Part shown: piece by piece, positions 34,768 through 47,104 of the stretch
Position numbering within the stretch: the first letter of the stretch is position 1
Layout: the number at the start of each line of letters is the position of its first letter
NCBI GenBank assembly: GCA_024663395.1
Contig: JANFAH010000028.1
Location: 372,001 to 436,000, forward strand
Origin: Pisolithus tinctorius
Taxonomy: Eukaryota; Basidiomycota; Agaricomycetes; Boletales; Pisolithaceae
Length of the DNA stretch: 64,000 nt
Direction of reading: 5' to 3'
The notes under the pieces: generated by a model
Databases searched by the model: none
What the model saw: the letters and a program-made list of their open reading frames with translations, nothing else
What the model was told of the DNA's origin: nothing
Program-made: the position numbers and the translations under genes

Positions 34768-37700
34768 ATGGACGTCGACTCGGACATCCCAGACAGCGTT
34801 CGACGATGGCACCCGTCCGTGCGGAGACCGACGAATCCGCCTTTGCCATCGACGTACCACCAAGCCATAGACCCATGGTTCATATTCGAAATAGACGCAG
34901 AGGCGGTCAAACCAGGCCGAAGGCGTCCGACAGACGCCCATGCACGTTCCATACTCGTTGTCCCATCGCGCTGTTGTTACTGTCGCTCAATCCACCAAGC
35001 CTGTTCACGTAGTCTTCCATCTTGCGCACGGTGCACGCAAGCCGGGAGAGAGTGCGTGCCCCTCGTCATGGACGGGTACGACACTCTCCCAGGGCCGAAG
35101 ACTGGTGCCACCCTGACGCCTTCTATCGGATTTGGGTATGTACTGATTGCGTTTTGGTGCTGATTAACAATATACGACTCCCCAGCAACCATAACCCGAC
35201 TCGAGGGCCCCGTCAACCTCCCGTCCAGGCTCAAAGCCAGAGCTCGGACGTGCAGAATGGAAGCGAGTACGTGTCACGCACGCCCTCACGATCCGTCTCG
35301 GCCATCTCGCTTTGCCTTGCTTACCTTTGTGTCTTAGCACGCAAGGCAGCGAAAATGGGGAAAGGAGCCTACCTACCATCTCGGCTACTACCAAGCGCCG
35401 TCTACTTGCGAACCAGGATGGGGAGACGCTGCACAAACGACGCAAGAGATTGCCAGAGTCGGCATCGGTGACAGAGGATGTCGAAATGGAGCCGACTCCC
35501 GCACTACTCGTCACCAACCCCTCGTCCATATCGAAGCTTACAAGATCTGCGCAACAACCCAGTAACAAACGACGACGCATATCCAAGTTTACTGCAGCCC
35601 AGCCTGAGCCTCCGCTTGATGCTCCCACACTTGAGTGGTCTTTCGTCAAACCATCGCGCGACAGCTCCAAGACCGCGGGAGCCACGCAATCACTCCGCGC
35701 GACCCCTACCTTGACTCATGTCCCTCCAAATTCCCCTCATCCCTCGACAAGCCCCGCCCCCTTGCCACGCGCGTGGACAAAGGTCAGTTCTCATTACATG
35801 CCGAAATCCATCCCCTCGTGCTAACATTCCAATCCCTCCTACAGACCCTTCCCCACCTTCTGTCCCTCTTCCCCGGGCTTGGGAAGACCCAGTCGGGACT
35901 GACGTGGGAAGATTGCGCGACGCCAATCATCCTTCTGGGCGACGCGAAAGGCGCCAACGATGGAGACACGTGGGTAGACCGTCTCAGTCTGAATCTGTCG
36001 ATGTACGTCTTGTTCATTCCTTTGCTTTCATCGTTTCGTTTCTTTCCTCCCTCGTGGCCAAACACCCAAACGAAGCAATGGCTGCCATCTGGTTCGGTAA
36101 TACTCATACGCAAGTGTATCACAGGACGTGGAAATTCGTATACCAGCCTAGACCAGGTTTTTCTTCGCCACCACCACCATTGTCCGTTCCAAGTTCCGTC
36201 GACACCGTACAGCCCGATGTCACTGAGGACAGTATCTCCTCAAGCACCCATACTGCTCATTCGGGGACCCAACTCCACACTGACGATGCCCAACGGCATC
36301 GCGGTGATTTAAATCCACCGCGTGCCAAACGTCAGCGAACGTCGCCTTCATCATCACACAAAGAGGCGCCCAACGTCACACGCGAGTCATCGTCGCACAG
36401 TGATTCACGTGTCTCCCCCGTCCCCTCCTCTGTCTCGAAAGCGGATAACCCTCTAAAAAAGCTCGGCAGAATTCCGCGTGTTCGAAAGGGTGCTGATCAT
36501 TCACAGGGTGGCGACCCCGCTCCACAATCTGTACCACCCTCCTCCAACGAAACCCAAGCCCCGCAGCAGCCTCGCATTCCTCCAGTAGGAACAGTGAATA
36601 ATACGAGGGACGATGTCCATTCTCGACCTCAATGTGTTAACAGCTTTACAGATGGAGATTACCAATGGAGGAAATGGAAGGGGTATCACGGTGAGCATGC
36701 GTGGCTCACATGGCGATCATTCCGGGAGCTGAATCGTCTGGTTCGGTTTGTTCGTTTTAGGGCTAGATGGGGAGAATTGCGCTCTCCCATCTGCATCAGC
36801 ATGGAACGCTGGATCGAGGTTCTGGCGTGCGAATGTGCGTGCTCCCTCTCCGTTCCCTACTTGGAAACATTTTCCGACCGATTATACCCAATTGGATTAT
36901 TCCAATGATCTCGCTACTGATACGCCGAGCTGGGTTGGGAGCTCGAACCCTCGGAATAATGTGAACAATATGCGCGCCTGCGAGGTTACACAGCCTACGT
37001 TGGCTCGGGAATCGAACATGCAAGTTTCAGTGGAAGTCGAAAGCAATGGTCATAAATCCGAGGTGGGACCTGTCGACATGGCCGACGTACATGATCCTGC
37101 CCCTGTCCTAGTTCCAACTTCTATTCCTGCTCAGGCCTGTCCTCGAGTTGTGCCCGAGACCCCTGTTTGTGACAAAGAATTACAGCATGAAGATGATACT
37201 ACCAAGTATACCAGTGATACAGATACCTTGATCCTTCCAAAGGAGTCATCCAATAATGTAGAGGATACACCTGCCGGTGAGAATCCACACAGCTTTTATC
37301 GTTTAGCCGGGGAAACCGAGTGTTCAACTCTCATCCGTCCATTTAGCAATGAACATTGACGATAGTAGTGCCTCGCCCACACCCAAAACTGGACGTGATC
37401 TTGAAAGCATCCCAGAACTCGCTCCAGTCCGCCATACCCGTCCGTCCGACATAGATATTCTATTCGGTGCGCAATCGCATTACATACCCGTCCTCATCTG
37501 GGCACATCGGGAGAGTCCCCTCTGTCCAGCCACACCGTCCCCAGAGAATGTCTATGCATGCCTGGGATACTTCTTTGTTGCCTCTATACAGGTACGCACG
37601 CACGGTCGCAGTTCTAACAGTGATTTCGTGCCCCTTTCTAATCGAACCATGTTTGGCGCCGTTTTTATTTAGGAAGAAGTCGTCGAATGGACCCGTGATC

Positions 37701-39576
37701 CCCGTACGAGCAAGCTCTGGGGTTCCGTTCAGTGGCGTTTCAACTTAGGATGGGCGCCTGGAGGAGAAGAGTTCCTTTTGGACAACCATATTCACGAGGG
37801 TACCTCCCCTCGTTCCACTCCTCCACATGAATTCGAAAGCGCGCCTGTAGCACTTCCTGATATCATGCGTCCGTGGTGGCGCTCCTCAGAATCGCCGAGT
37901 ATTGGATACCATATCCAAAACCTCAGGCTTCGGTACTATAGTTACCTCCCATATGATATCCTGGGTCCGTTTCATCCCAACGAATGTTCGTTCTCCAGAG
38001 GTTGGTTCTGTCGTCAGTGTGGGCTTGCAAATGCCCCACTTTTTCTCCGGCATTGGCATTGTCAGAGTGAGATATGTATGACAAAGGTATGTGCATTTGC
38101 TTTTGAGCTTTGCTGGTTTGTTTGTTTCCGTATATCTTGCTTCTTTCGGTTGTTGTTTTTCCTCTTCCGTGTCTTTTTTTCTCGTCTTCAATTAGAGGAA
38201 GCTGATGGTGATGGCACAAGGAGGCCTTTCCTCTGGGAAAGGTGGTCCCTTTACTGTCCGTCCGAGATCCACATGCCAGGTTGCCAGTTCCTCTACCATT
38301 AAACCACGTTCCACACTGTCTTGACGTCAAAAAGGAGACATGGGAAAATGGGATGTTATCTTACACATACGTATTGCGGGAGAACGTGCAGGCCGTATAT
38401 ATGTTTACGGCGAATAGAGAAGAGTTGCAGCAAGAGGCGACGACGTTCTGGGAGGATGTTCAGAGGGATGTCATACTGCGCCGCGAGAGCACTGCGAGTG
38501 AGTCACAGCTGCCCTTGTGCTTTTGGACTGTTAGCTCATGTGCTCATCTCGTGTACCGTAGCTCCATTTTTCACCTATCTCACCATGCCTAGTAGCTGGG
38601 GTCGCAGTACGGATCCACATGGGTCAATTATGTTGACGGATGTACCGGATTGTATTGTCCGTGCACGCAATTACCTCCTGCAGATCACCGAGAAATATGG
38701 CATGGCCATTCGTCCGCGGTTCGATCGGCTATCCGTCATTGGGTGGTACACGAGCGGGAGAAAGAAAGTGAGTCTTGCAAGAGAAAGGTTGCAGTTTATG
38801 TACGACGGTTTTTTGACTTTGTGCTACGATTTTTAACTGCAGTGGCCAAATGTCCTCGGCGCAAAGGAGGGCCCAGTGACGGTCCTGTGTCTAGGCGCCG
38901 ACGTCGTCCTACACTTGTCTCCCCGAGGGGGCTATCATAACAGTGTTCCCGACGCACCCGGAGACACCGGGCCCGAGGCGGGACATGAAGCCGAGCCAAA
39001 TCAGGTGCTAGGGAGCAATGCTTCGTCACAAGGACGAGTGGACCAAGACAACTACAAGCACAGTGCCTATGCGTTTGGAGGAGGCACTATCGACGTAGTG
39101 GGACGCGGCGGGGACAAAGCTAGTAGACAGGTAGCCGTGGGCGCTGCAGACAACTCGGACCCCGCTACGTCCCTGGTGGTAATAATGGAATCCATCGGAT
39201 CTGCATCGACGGCGCCCATCAAACCCAAAGACAAGGGTAAAGGTAAACAGAGAAAGGGAAAGAAAGCTGGGCCTTCAGTTCCTCCGTTTTCGATTGTTTT
39301 GATGCACGGAGACAGTCTCATCTTGACGGGCGATGACTATGAAGTAAGTTTTTTTTTGATCCAATCTTGTTTCGTACACATACCCGAATGTGAATTGGTC
39401 TGTTTAACCCTTTCCATTCATACTTTCTGACAGTGCCTGTTTGAGCGGAAGGGAACTACAATGCGTGAGTGGTTACTATGTCGTTAACTCGTGTTGCTTG
39501 ACTGCTCACTGCCTCACTACCTGTCGTGGACGCAGTTATTATCGGTTCGACAGAGGACGTAGTCAAGGTTATTTAG
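34768..39576 (+). CDS. Zn2Cys6-domain protein with AlkB-like (2OG-Fe(II) fold-like) C-terminus
   Basis: About a dozen exons, ATG 34,768 to TAG 39,574-39,576. Residues 69-96 form CX2CX6CX6CX2CX6C (C69, C72, C79, C86, C89, C96), exactly a fungal Zn(II)2Cys6 cluster, a DNA-binding module. A long Ser/Pro-rich, basic middle follows (KRRRISKF; AKRQRTSPSSSHKE). Next is a conserved-looking part: EEVVEWTRDPRTSKLWGSVQ, then a Cys pair in GWFCRQCGLANAPLFLRHWH...C (zinc-ribbon-like), then SYTYVLRENVQAVYMFTAN. The C-terminus has FDRLSVIGWYTSG, WPNVLGAKEGPVTVLCLGAD, FSIVLMHGDSLILTGDDYE and TTMLLIGS. It resembles the double-stranded beta-helix of AlkB-type dioxygenases, but no HxD iron motif is visible, so catalysis is doubtful. 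Exon joins near 36,000 are uncertain; an intron at 37,278-37,346 resolves an apparent frameshift. Widespread in mushrooms, function unknown. Confidence 0.6.
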
Positions 39577-40559
39577 CATCTATAGTGATACCCCACAACT
39601 CCTGTCCCTGTCCCTCTTTCTGCATTCTGCTTCTTGATTGCGCTACACAGTAGCTCCCCATGCTGTTGGTTCAAGCTCGCAAGTACTATTGGTTCGCTCG
39701 GTCGCCGATGTCGACCGGAACCGGCAAATATTGTGGTTGGATTCAATGACAGTCGAGTTAACGCCTGAAATAGAGAAACTTCTGCCACCGACGCTGCAGA
39801 GTATTCCCTCCGAAAAAACCAAGGGGATGCGATGGGATAGAAATAAATTTACCGGGTCATTCAACATAACCCGTAGATACCACTCTGTATTGTGCTCCGT
39901 AGCTATGGAAGAGATAGAATGGTGGGATGCACGGCTCGGTGGGGTTTCCATCAACATTACTGCGCGAGGAAAATGTACATAACGTGCAGACTGGGCGAAA
40001 GACGAACTCCGTCCGTAACTGGTGTGGGGGGGCACCCGGGTGCCGAGCAGCTGAACGAGCTTCCAGCAGTGTAGGACTGTGAAGGGTCGAGAACAATCAT
40101 GATATCCTTTTGGTGTACTTCGAGTACACCAAAAAGTCAGCATAATCTGTGACGTTGAGCCGAGAGGGAAGAATGGGTGTCAGTGAGCGTGAGGAGCTTT
40201 TCCTTCGATCACAACGTTCACATGGAAGAACTACGTAGGGTTGTTCACGGGTACGGTAAGCCCCTGCAAATTTGTTTGTTTGGATATGTGTAGCATGGAT
40301 CTCTGATTGTGGTTGAGTATGCACGCTCTGCTAACTCGTTCCATGGGGTTCCTTCGTAGTGCGGCAGGACACTTATGCTGCTCCAGATTCACCTTGACTT
40401 CACAGACTGCACTGCAGTCGTAACGACCCGAAACGAATGGGAGAAGTGGACTAATCCAGCCCCTGGAAGGAATGCAACGTTGTTGAAGATTTTGGCAACA
40501 TCTCACCTGCAACAACCTCCCAAGGGGTGAGCTCGACGAGTATTGCAAGAAAAAAATGA
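39577..40559. other. No firm gene
   Basis: A plus-strand frame at 39,638-39,982 (LWLDSMTVELTPEIEKLLPP) follows the stop of the preceding gene. It could be a short orphan gene or an alternative 3' exon; no family is recognised. Confidence 0.3.
40108..40134. other. Perfect 12-bp stem hairpin
   Basis: TTTTGGTGTACT, loop TCG, then the exact reverse complement AGTACACCAAAA. It could be a small palindromic remnant or an RNA 3'-end structure; nothing nearby decides. Confidence 0.5.
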
Positions 40560-40900
40560 GTCCGTCGCTGACCCCCTTAAGCGGTGGACCAAAATGAAAT
40601 GAAAAGTATTCAAATCTTCACCGCATGGCTCTCGACTACCTCAGTGTTCCCCCCGAGTTCACATTCGTCAACTACATAATTCAGCTGAAGCAAGAGGCGC
40701 CAACTCGTTACACTTGGATTCCCACACACGGACTACTACGCCTCATGCCTCAGCTTCCCAGGTTTTACAATCGTTTGGTACTGCGACGATGACCACCGGA
40801 GTGTCATGGGATTGATTTGTAGCGGAGCAGATTGGTATGAGTCAACATTTCTGGCAGAATACTGCAGACACACTTAGTTGTTGACATGACATTCTGATAC
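40560..40900 (+). pseudogene. Possible relic of a hAT-type transposase C-terminus
   Basis: The frame around 40,560-40,640 reads DPLSGGP..., then YSNLHRMALDYLSVPPEF. In hAT elements the C-terminal dimerisation region has DPLxWW...YPxLxRMALDYLSIPATS in this order. Downstream, the expected 'VERxFS' and 'LxxxSTR' words are not intact. It is at most a short decayed fragment. Confidence 0.35.
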
Positions 40901-41490
40901 TTCTGTGAGTTCACCGTTCTCCTACAGGCGCAGAAGGCTTACCAGTTGGTGTATCGTCCCCCATGGTGACCGCACACAACTAATATTACTGTTACGAGCG
41001 GCCAATGAACTTTCCCTACCGTCACATCCATCACGTTCACAGAATGCCAGAAGCAAATAAAGGCATTTGTTCAAGTCTCGTTTCACCTCGAGTTAGCACG
41101 CTGCACACGGGTGAAGGGGATCTTCATTTACATTCCGCCTTACGCAACATCGTGGCCGCACAGCAAACGTCTTTGTTAACCAAATCAATTCTCGACGTCC
41201 CTCCATGACTGTTCTATCATTTGCTGTACTGGGAGGAGATTACAGGTCGGGTGGGGTGCCATGCGAAGTAGGCCAGTTGAAAGCCTTGCAGGTAAGACAT
41301 CTGGCCAACGCTTAGGACACTTAATCATTGATATCCAGGGAGCCTGCATTTGATGTCATCCATCAATCCACGTAGACCCGTCGCGCAGAGTACCATAGTC
41401 AAGATTGTACCTGTGGTGTAGAGGTATCATGTTCAAAGTTATTATGTAATGCCCTTACTTTCTCCCCATTTGAGTTTGGAAAATAAGGCA
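40901..41490. other. Intergenic, no gene seen
   Basis: No domain or repeat recognised before the start of the duplicated block near 41,500. Confidence 0.4.
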
Positions 41491-41759
41491 CCTCCTTTGT
41501 GCTCTATAACGAGTGTCCTGTAACAGGTTCCCATCATACGGATTCAATTTTCTCGTGATCTGTGACAGATCAATCTCCCGATGAGCAAGTTCAGCAGTCT
41601 ATTTGATCGGTGGGCATGGAACATGCGATACATATATACCCTTAATCTTTCAGGTTGTGTCGGTGCGTCTTGCGTATCTCGTGTGGGTCCACTCTCTCAG
41701 CTCACACTACAAAGTCTTTACAGCGTTTTCGCTACATCCAGTTACACCCCTCAGGCCTG

Positions 41760-42560
41760 ATGCCTTTGCCCTCGGTCACAGGTACTTGGGTGATATTTCG
41801 CGCGAATCGTGAGTACTCTCATGTGAGTCATCTCGATAGGCTGAGAGTATTGACTACATCAGCGAGGCATACTCTGAATACTTTACAAACCTCAAGCACG
41901 TCTCCTGGTGATGTTTCATCGACAGACACCTCTTCTACTCGAAGCCCCACCTACTGGGACGCGCCGTGGCCCTCTTTTCCCACCTCTGCAATTGCAACTC
42001 CCCCGTCTGGCACCGCCTTCACTAGCCAAGTTAGTACTTCACCCGGTAACAACTCGTCCACTCCAACCATGTCTCTATCACAAAGCTGCTCCGACGACGT
42101 TTCGACTGTTGCATCCTCCGGCCCCTCACGGTCACCGTCGCAAGCAAATGCGTCTGTCAATCAAAGCGGTCATACCGTATTGGTTGGCTTGATTGTGGCA
42201 CTTGCTCTTGTTAGTGGCCTCCTCGTGGCATTGATAGTCTGCCTTATTCTACTATACCGGCGTCGTGTCCGTCACCTTCGAGCTTCGAGGCCTTTGATCC
42301 ATTCAGTTCCATCAGTGAAGGAGGCCGCCTTGTCGCTGCCTGGCGTGGCTGGTGGTTCAAAGAGGATGGCATCACCGTCGGTTCCACTGAGCATGGCCAT
42401 CGATGCAGGCGACTCTGGAAATGATTCGACTTCTGCCTCTGCAGAAGGACCATATTTGCAGGATACGAACAGATGTGAATCGGCATGCTCACTGGATTCC
42501 CAATCAGACACACTTCCCGGTCGGACTTCCCCGAGTTCTAAGATCGGGCTTGCGTTGTGA
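41760..42560 (+). CDS. Ser/Thr-rich single-pass membrane protein A1
   Basis: Two exons: 41,760-41,808 and 41,863-42,560. The start is ATG 41,760 because a GTGAGT donor at 41,809 and a tcag acceptor at 41,862 mirror the first intron of paralogue A2. The protein has a Ser/Thr/Pro-rich outer part of about 130 residues, one transmembrane helix (HTVLVGLIVALALVSGLLVA...), basic stop-transfer residues (YRRRVRHLRA), and a Ser-rich cytoplasmic tail of about 100 residues. No cleavable signal peptide is evident, so insertion probably uses the helix. Such proteins in mushrooms are often compared with wall-stress sensors, but no sensor domain is seen. Function unknown. Confidence 0.65.
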   Translation: MPLPSVTGTWVIFRANREYSHVSHLDRLRVLTTSARHTLNTLQTSSTSPGDVSSTDTSSTRSPTYWDAPWPSFPTSAIATPPSGTAFTSQVSTSPGNNSSTPTMSLSQSCSDDVSTVASSGPSRSPSQANASVNQSGHTVLVGLIVALALVSGLLVALIVCLILLYRRRVRHLRASRPLIHSVPSVKEAALSLPGVAGGSKRMASPSVPLSMAIDAGDSGNDSTSASAEGPYLQDTNRCESACSLDSQSDTLPGRTSPSSKIGLAL

Positions 42561-43132
42561 AATAGCTGTGACAATGATGGCGCAAATTATACCCTTCGTT
42601 TCGTACACATTGTGCCCAACCGAGTATTTTGCGCTGATGCACATCAACTGCTGTCCTGAACATTCTTCTAGTTTCTCCGATGTGACAGTCTTACCTGAAG
42701 AGTCTTGCTACTTATGTAACGTCTCAGAATAATCATCGAAGAACTTCATTAGAGAGATGGTGCAGGTCGAACACGCGATGATCATGAGATGGTAAGTGAG
42801 GTCAAGTTCATGCGAGACTTGTCGGTAACTCAAATCGCACCCAGATCAACAGACTCACGTAAGTATCCTTGCTTTCGTTTCATTGTCTCTGATTCTTCGA
42901 GAAAGCATTTTGGGAAAAATATTACTATCTTTCTGTTTCTCAGAAGGTGTTCATCATGATCTGATCTCTGTTGCTCGAGGATATTAAAGCAGCCACTGCC
43001 CTTTTCTTGCATTTGGACCCGTCTCCACTGTCTGTCTTTGCATTTTTACTTCTTTGCATTTGCTTCTTAATCACCCTCCTTCCTTACGGATCATCACAGT
43101 GGTCGTTGACCTTACAGTTCTTCATCGACAGC

Positions 43133-44327
43133 ATGGCCTTACAAATATCAATTGATGGACTTGTCAGTAGTTTGGAATATAATCTCACAGAGTCAACATT
43201 TTTCACCGCAAGTACCGACATTTTTGTGAGTCAATCGCCCTACTGCACACTGGGACAGACTGAGATGTAGGCACCATTAAATGGGTTCCATTTTTCAGCT
43301 CTCCGGGAAGACCAGTTTCCTGGCCTCCACGCGGCTGCTTTCGAGCAGCGTTTCTTCACTCACTACAACGTCGGCAATCCCAGCGCCCCAAAGTTCGATA
43401 CGCTCGCCTACGACGTCAGCTCTGAGTCCCACTGAATACGGTACAACTGCTTCATCGTCGCTAACCACTGTTTCGGCATCATATACCACATCTCTGGAAA
43501 ACAATGCGTCTTCGTCTTCCTCGTCCTCCCAAATTCCCACAACCACGTCGTCTTCAGCGAGTAGCAATAGGGCCGTTATTATAGGTTGCTCCGTCGGAGC
43601 CACAGTCCTCCTTTGTTTCATCGTGGCTATTTCTCTTCTCTTCTATCTACGTTGCCGTCAACGAAATTCCGACGCCCGTTGCCGCCCGTACCCTTTCGAA
43701 CATCTACAACCCACCGATCCCCCGGTGAACCGGAACGACAAGGCCGGGATATGGAAAGGTCACGTACACAACCACACTCTGAGTGAGAGTAATGTCAGTG
43801 TGACCGTGGTGGGCACCGGCGGTCCCGGGTCCATCTCCGACAATGTCAATTTGCAGAGTGGGCAGAGGACACCGGCCGCCATTTCCACTGCTTCCACGGT
43901 TGACGTACTGCCAGAAGAAGATCGTTCTGCAATTGCCAGATGCGAACGGTCGAGAGAACTCGAGAAGCTTTACCCTTCGCAACACTTGCGAGAAACACGA
44001 GCGCAAACAGGGGAGCAGGAGGGGCCTGAAAATCGCGGAAGGGGAGCGGACGACGAAGGAGTTGATGATTGCGAATCTCATCCCAAGCCTCGTCGTGAGC
44101 ACAGGGCAAAATCCGAATATTCAATATCATCCATCCCTAGCCGCTTTATCACGCTGTACTTGCCAAGAGGATGGACCTTGGACTGGGGGAAAGAAGTCTT
44201 AACTCAGGTTAAAATGAGGGCAGGTGTGGTTGTCAAGGGTCAGGCATCATCGGTTACCAGACTGTCAGCGCGGTATGAGCCATCCCCAACAGGTACTGCA
44301 TTGCCCAACAATATCTCGAATGATTAG
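43133..44327 (+). CDS. Ser/Thr-rich single-pass membrane protein B1
   Basis: Exons 43,133-43,225 and 43,299-44,327 (GTGAGT donor, tttttcag acceptor, phase 0). A Ser/Thr-rich outer region leads to one membrane helix (AVIIGCSVGATVLLCFIVAI and following), then a basic anchor (YLRCRQR) and a charged cytoplasmic tail of about 215 residues. The tail block LPEEDRSAIARCERSRELEK is shared almost residue for residue with B2, as is the later ENRGRGADDE...DDCE block. This conserved tail, in otherwise fast-changing proteins, probably carries the function, which I do not know. Confidence 0.65.
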
Positions 44328-45420
44328 GACGCTGGTGTGTATGGCAGCTGATTCGTTGATAAGGAACATATTTTAAACAAACCAAGTACCATGTGAACGC
44401 ACTCTTTGCCCGTACACATACATGCTGGCCACATCATCTCACGTATATACCCTCATCGTCCCGTCGCAAATCTTAATATATGGATACCATCGATAGTTTC
44501 TTTAGAACACTTACGATCACATCTATATTGGCTTGGTAGTGAATGATTCTTTCAACCTAGCAAGTCGAAAATTTTGTTATGCTTACAGGTCAAGCGACCG
44601 TGGCGTGAACTTGTGCTTATCGAGCTTCACCGCAATAAATTTTGGCTCAGGGGTTGAATATTAAATCTCGGTCATCATTCGTTATTCACGTTAAAATTAC
44701 ATCCCTTGGAGCCTGAGTTAGCGTTACTTCTGACATGGAAAGACACCGGCTGATTTTAGAAAAAAAAAAGAGGGAGTACCGTGCATCTTCGAACACACTT
44801 CGACCGACCCAAGTGGAGAGAGTTCACCTAGGCAGGCGGTATCAAATACGTCTACGTTCGCATTCAACGAACACGATTGAGTCAACGCATACGACAAACG
44901 GAGTGAAGTGACAACGTGCGGAAGATGGCACCGTGTAGCTGGAGTACGAGGCTGTTGACTTCAGGTGAGGGGACATGGCAAAATATAGTGGTACGGTAAG
45001 ATACCCGCTTTAGTGGTTTGAGGACTGGCAGACTGGCAGACGGGACTGATAATTGCATGTATCATTCCAATACGGATGAACAAAATTATGCACAAACCGC
45101 ATGACGCAGAGGATGGCCGAGCCGAGAAAAGAGAGTAGAAAATTACTTGTCACGCTACGAGCGTGCTGACATAATCACCCAGTGACTTTATACTTGCTTT
45201 GTCATCAGTTTCAAGTCCAATCCCGTTGTTGCTTTCTGATCCTCGAACATAGCTGAAGGCAAGCATGTACCACATTCTTCATATACTGACTACCTACTCA
45301 TCCCTTGTACTCTCTCTGCACGATTCGAGCAGCATAAGTATGGCGCTCAAGAGTTATCAATGTCTGTGCCGCCTCGCTGGAAGGACGGCATACTCTTTGT
45401 CCTTTACAACAACAAATATT
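44328..45420. other. Intergenic between B1 and A2
   Basis: No gene recognised. Contains an A-rich run near 44,760. Probably the 3' region of B1 and the upstream region of A2. Confidence 0.4.
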
Positions 45421-45648
45421 CTGTAACAGACCGACAGGTTCTCATCATATGGGTGTGAAAGTTTTTCGCTATCTGTGACAGATAAGTGAGTTTAACATTC
45501 AAACTGATGGATACGGGGAACGCGATACATACATACTTCAATGGCTTGGGCTATGCTGATGTATCGTTTGTGCATTTTGCATATCTTGTGCATAACTTCA
45601 CCCCTCTACTCATAGTTGCTTATCCGGTTTGATTCCTTCGCCTCATCT

Positions 45649-46457
45649 ATGGATATGGGTCCGACAACACCTCCGGTTACTATGCGTGAGCCCTTCCCTA
45701 TTCGAATTCGCCCAGTTGACTAAGCCCTTTGAGTGTAGCGTCCGCTACGGCGGCGGCGCCCACGTCGCCCATACCTAATTTGGGAGCTTTGGACAACATT
45801 CCTTCCCTCCCTATAGCCGTGATGTCCAGTTTGTGGCAAGAGGCGAACCCGCTTGGTCTCCTCTCGATGGCCGAAGCCTACACTCAGAGCCCATCTTCTT
45901 CGCTCAAAGTAGAGCCCAGTACGCCGTTGCTCTTTTCCAGCAGCAGCTCTCCGAGCCAGATCTATACCTCGCTTAATGCGCTCCCTACCATTTCACCTTC
46001 TGTTCCGGTAACCCGGTCCTCAATCTACCTCTCCGATGCACCGACGAAGACTGTCACCTCCAACGCTGTGCAGTCACCATCACAGACAAAGATATCCTCC
46101 AGTCAAGGTTCCCACACGATATCGGTGGGCCTGATAGTTGGACTTAGCCTTCTTGGTGTACTCCTTGCGACATTAATGGTCTACTTCATCTTACGTTGCC
46201 AGCGTCGCATACGTTGCCACCAAGCTCAGGAACCTCCGGTATATTCGGCTTTACCGGTAGGGAGCGCGGCCACCATTGCCTCCACTGTGCGGAGTTTCGA
46301 TTCCGGACCTTCTGGTGGTTCTTCGGTATCTGCGTATACAAAAGCACCACATGCGCAGGGTGCGAACACATTCCAATCAATGTACCCGCAGAATTCCCAA
46401 TTAGGTGTACGTCTTTGTCAGACACCGCCAAGTCCTGAGACTGACCTTACACTGTGA
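45649..46457 (+). CDS. Ser/Thr-rich single-pass membrane protein A2
   Basis: Exons 45,649-45,685 and 45,739-46,457, intron GTGAGC...gtgtag. Paralogue of A1: both have a short first exon, a Ser/Thr/Pro outer part, a SxHT-xVGLIV helix (ISVGLIVGLSLLGVLLATLM), a basic anchor (RCQRRIRCHQ) and a Ser-rich tail ending in a PSPETDLTL-type word (A1 ends SPSSKIGLAL). The stop is at 46,455-46,457. No signal peptide or extracellular domain is seen. Function unknown. Confidence 0.6.
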
Positions 46458-47104
46458 CATAGATGCGACAATGATGGTGGGATCTGTGCTCTCGTTTCAC
46501 CATGCACTCGTATTTAACCCAGTGATTAACTACCCGTCAAGCGCGGCATTGTATAGGTTTCCTTGACGATGCTAATTGTTGCTCTGGACTTCTTTTTATA
46601 GTTCTTACCTACGAAACGGTTTCGCTTAAAGGGACTCTTTAACGTTTCAAAATAATCACTGAATCACGAACTTTGTTGGAGAGATGCAGGTCAAACACAT
46701 GATGCACGAAGACAATAAGACTCTCGTGCAAGGTGTACCGGTAACTAGAATCACGTCTGCAGATCAAGACATCCATGTGCGGTGATGCCCCAGCTCTGTA
46801 ACACCCTAAAAGCGGTTTAACTCTGCTTGACATTCCGATCGCAAGGTATATATCACAATCTGGGCATCTCTTACAGGGCGCCCATCATGATGTGGCCTCT
46901 CTCGCTCTAGGATAAAGATAGCCACTGCCATTATTCTTGGCCACCTTTTTCTTCTGTGGATACTTGCATTGGGCCCCACGTTTTCCGTCTCTGTCATTCG
47001 TTTACTTCGTTTCTCTCGCTTCTTAACCACGCTCCTTTCTTACGGACATTATCATCGTGGACATTGACTTGACGCAGACACTCACGATCCTTCTTATTGA
47101 CAGT

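Noticed and set aside
37260..37380. Apparent frameshift in the Zn2Cys6 gene
   Set aside because: A normal intron at 37,278-37,346 (GTGAGA...TTTAG) restores the frame.
34768..39576. Idea that this gene is a TET/JBP oxygenase
   Set aside because: The expected TET/JBP signatures (HxD followed by the conserved C-terminal His/Arg pattern) are not visible; the segment fits an AlkB-like layout better, and even that is tentative.
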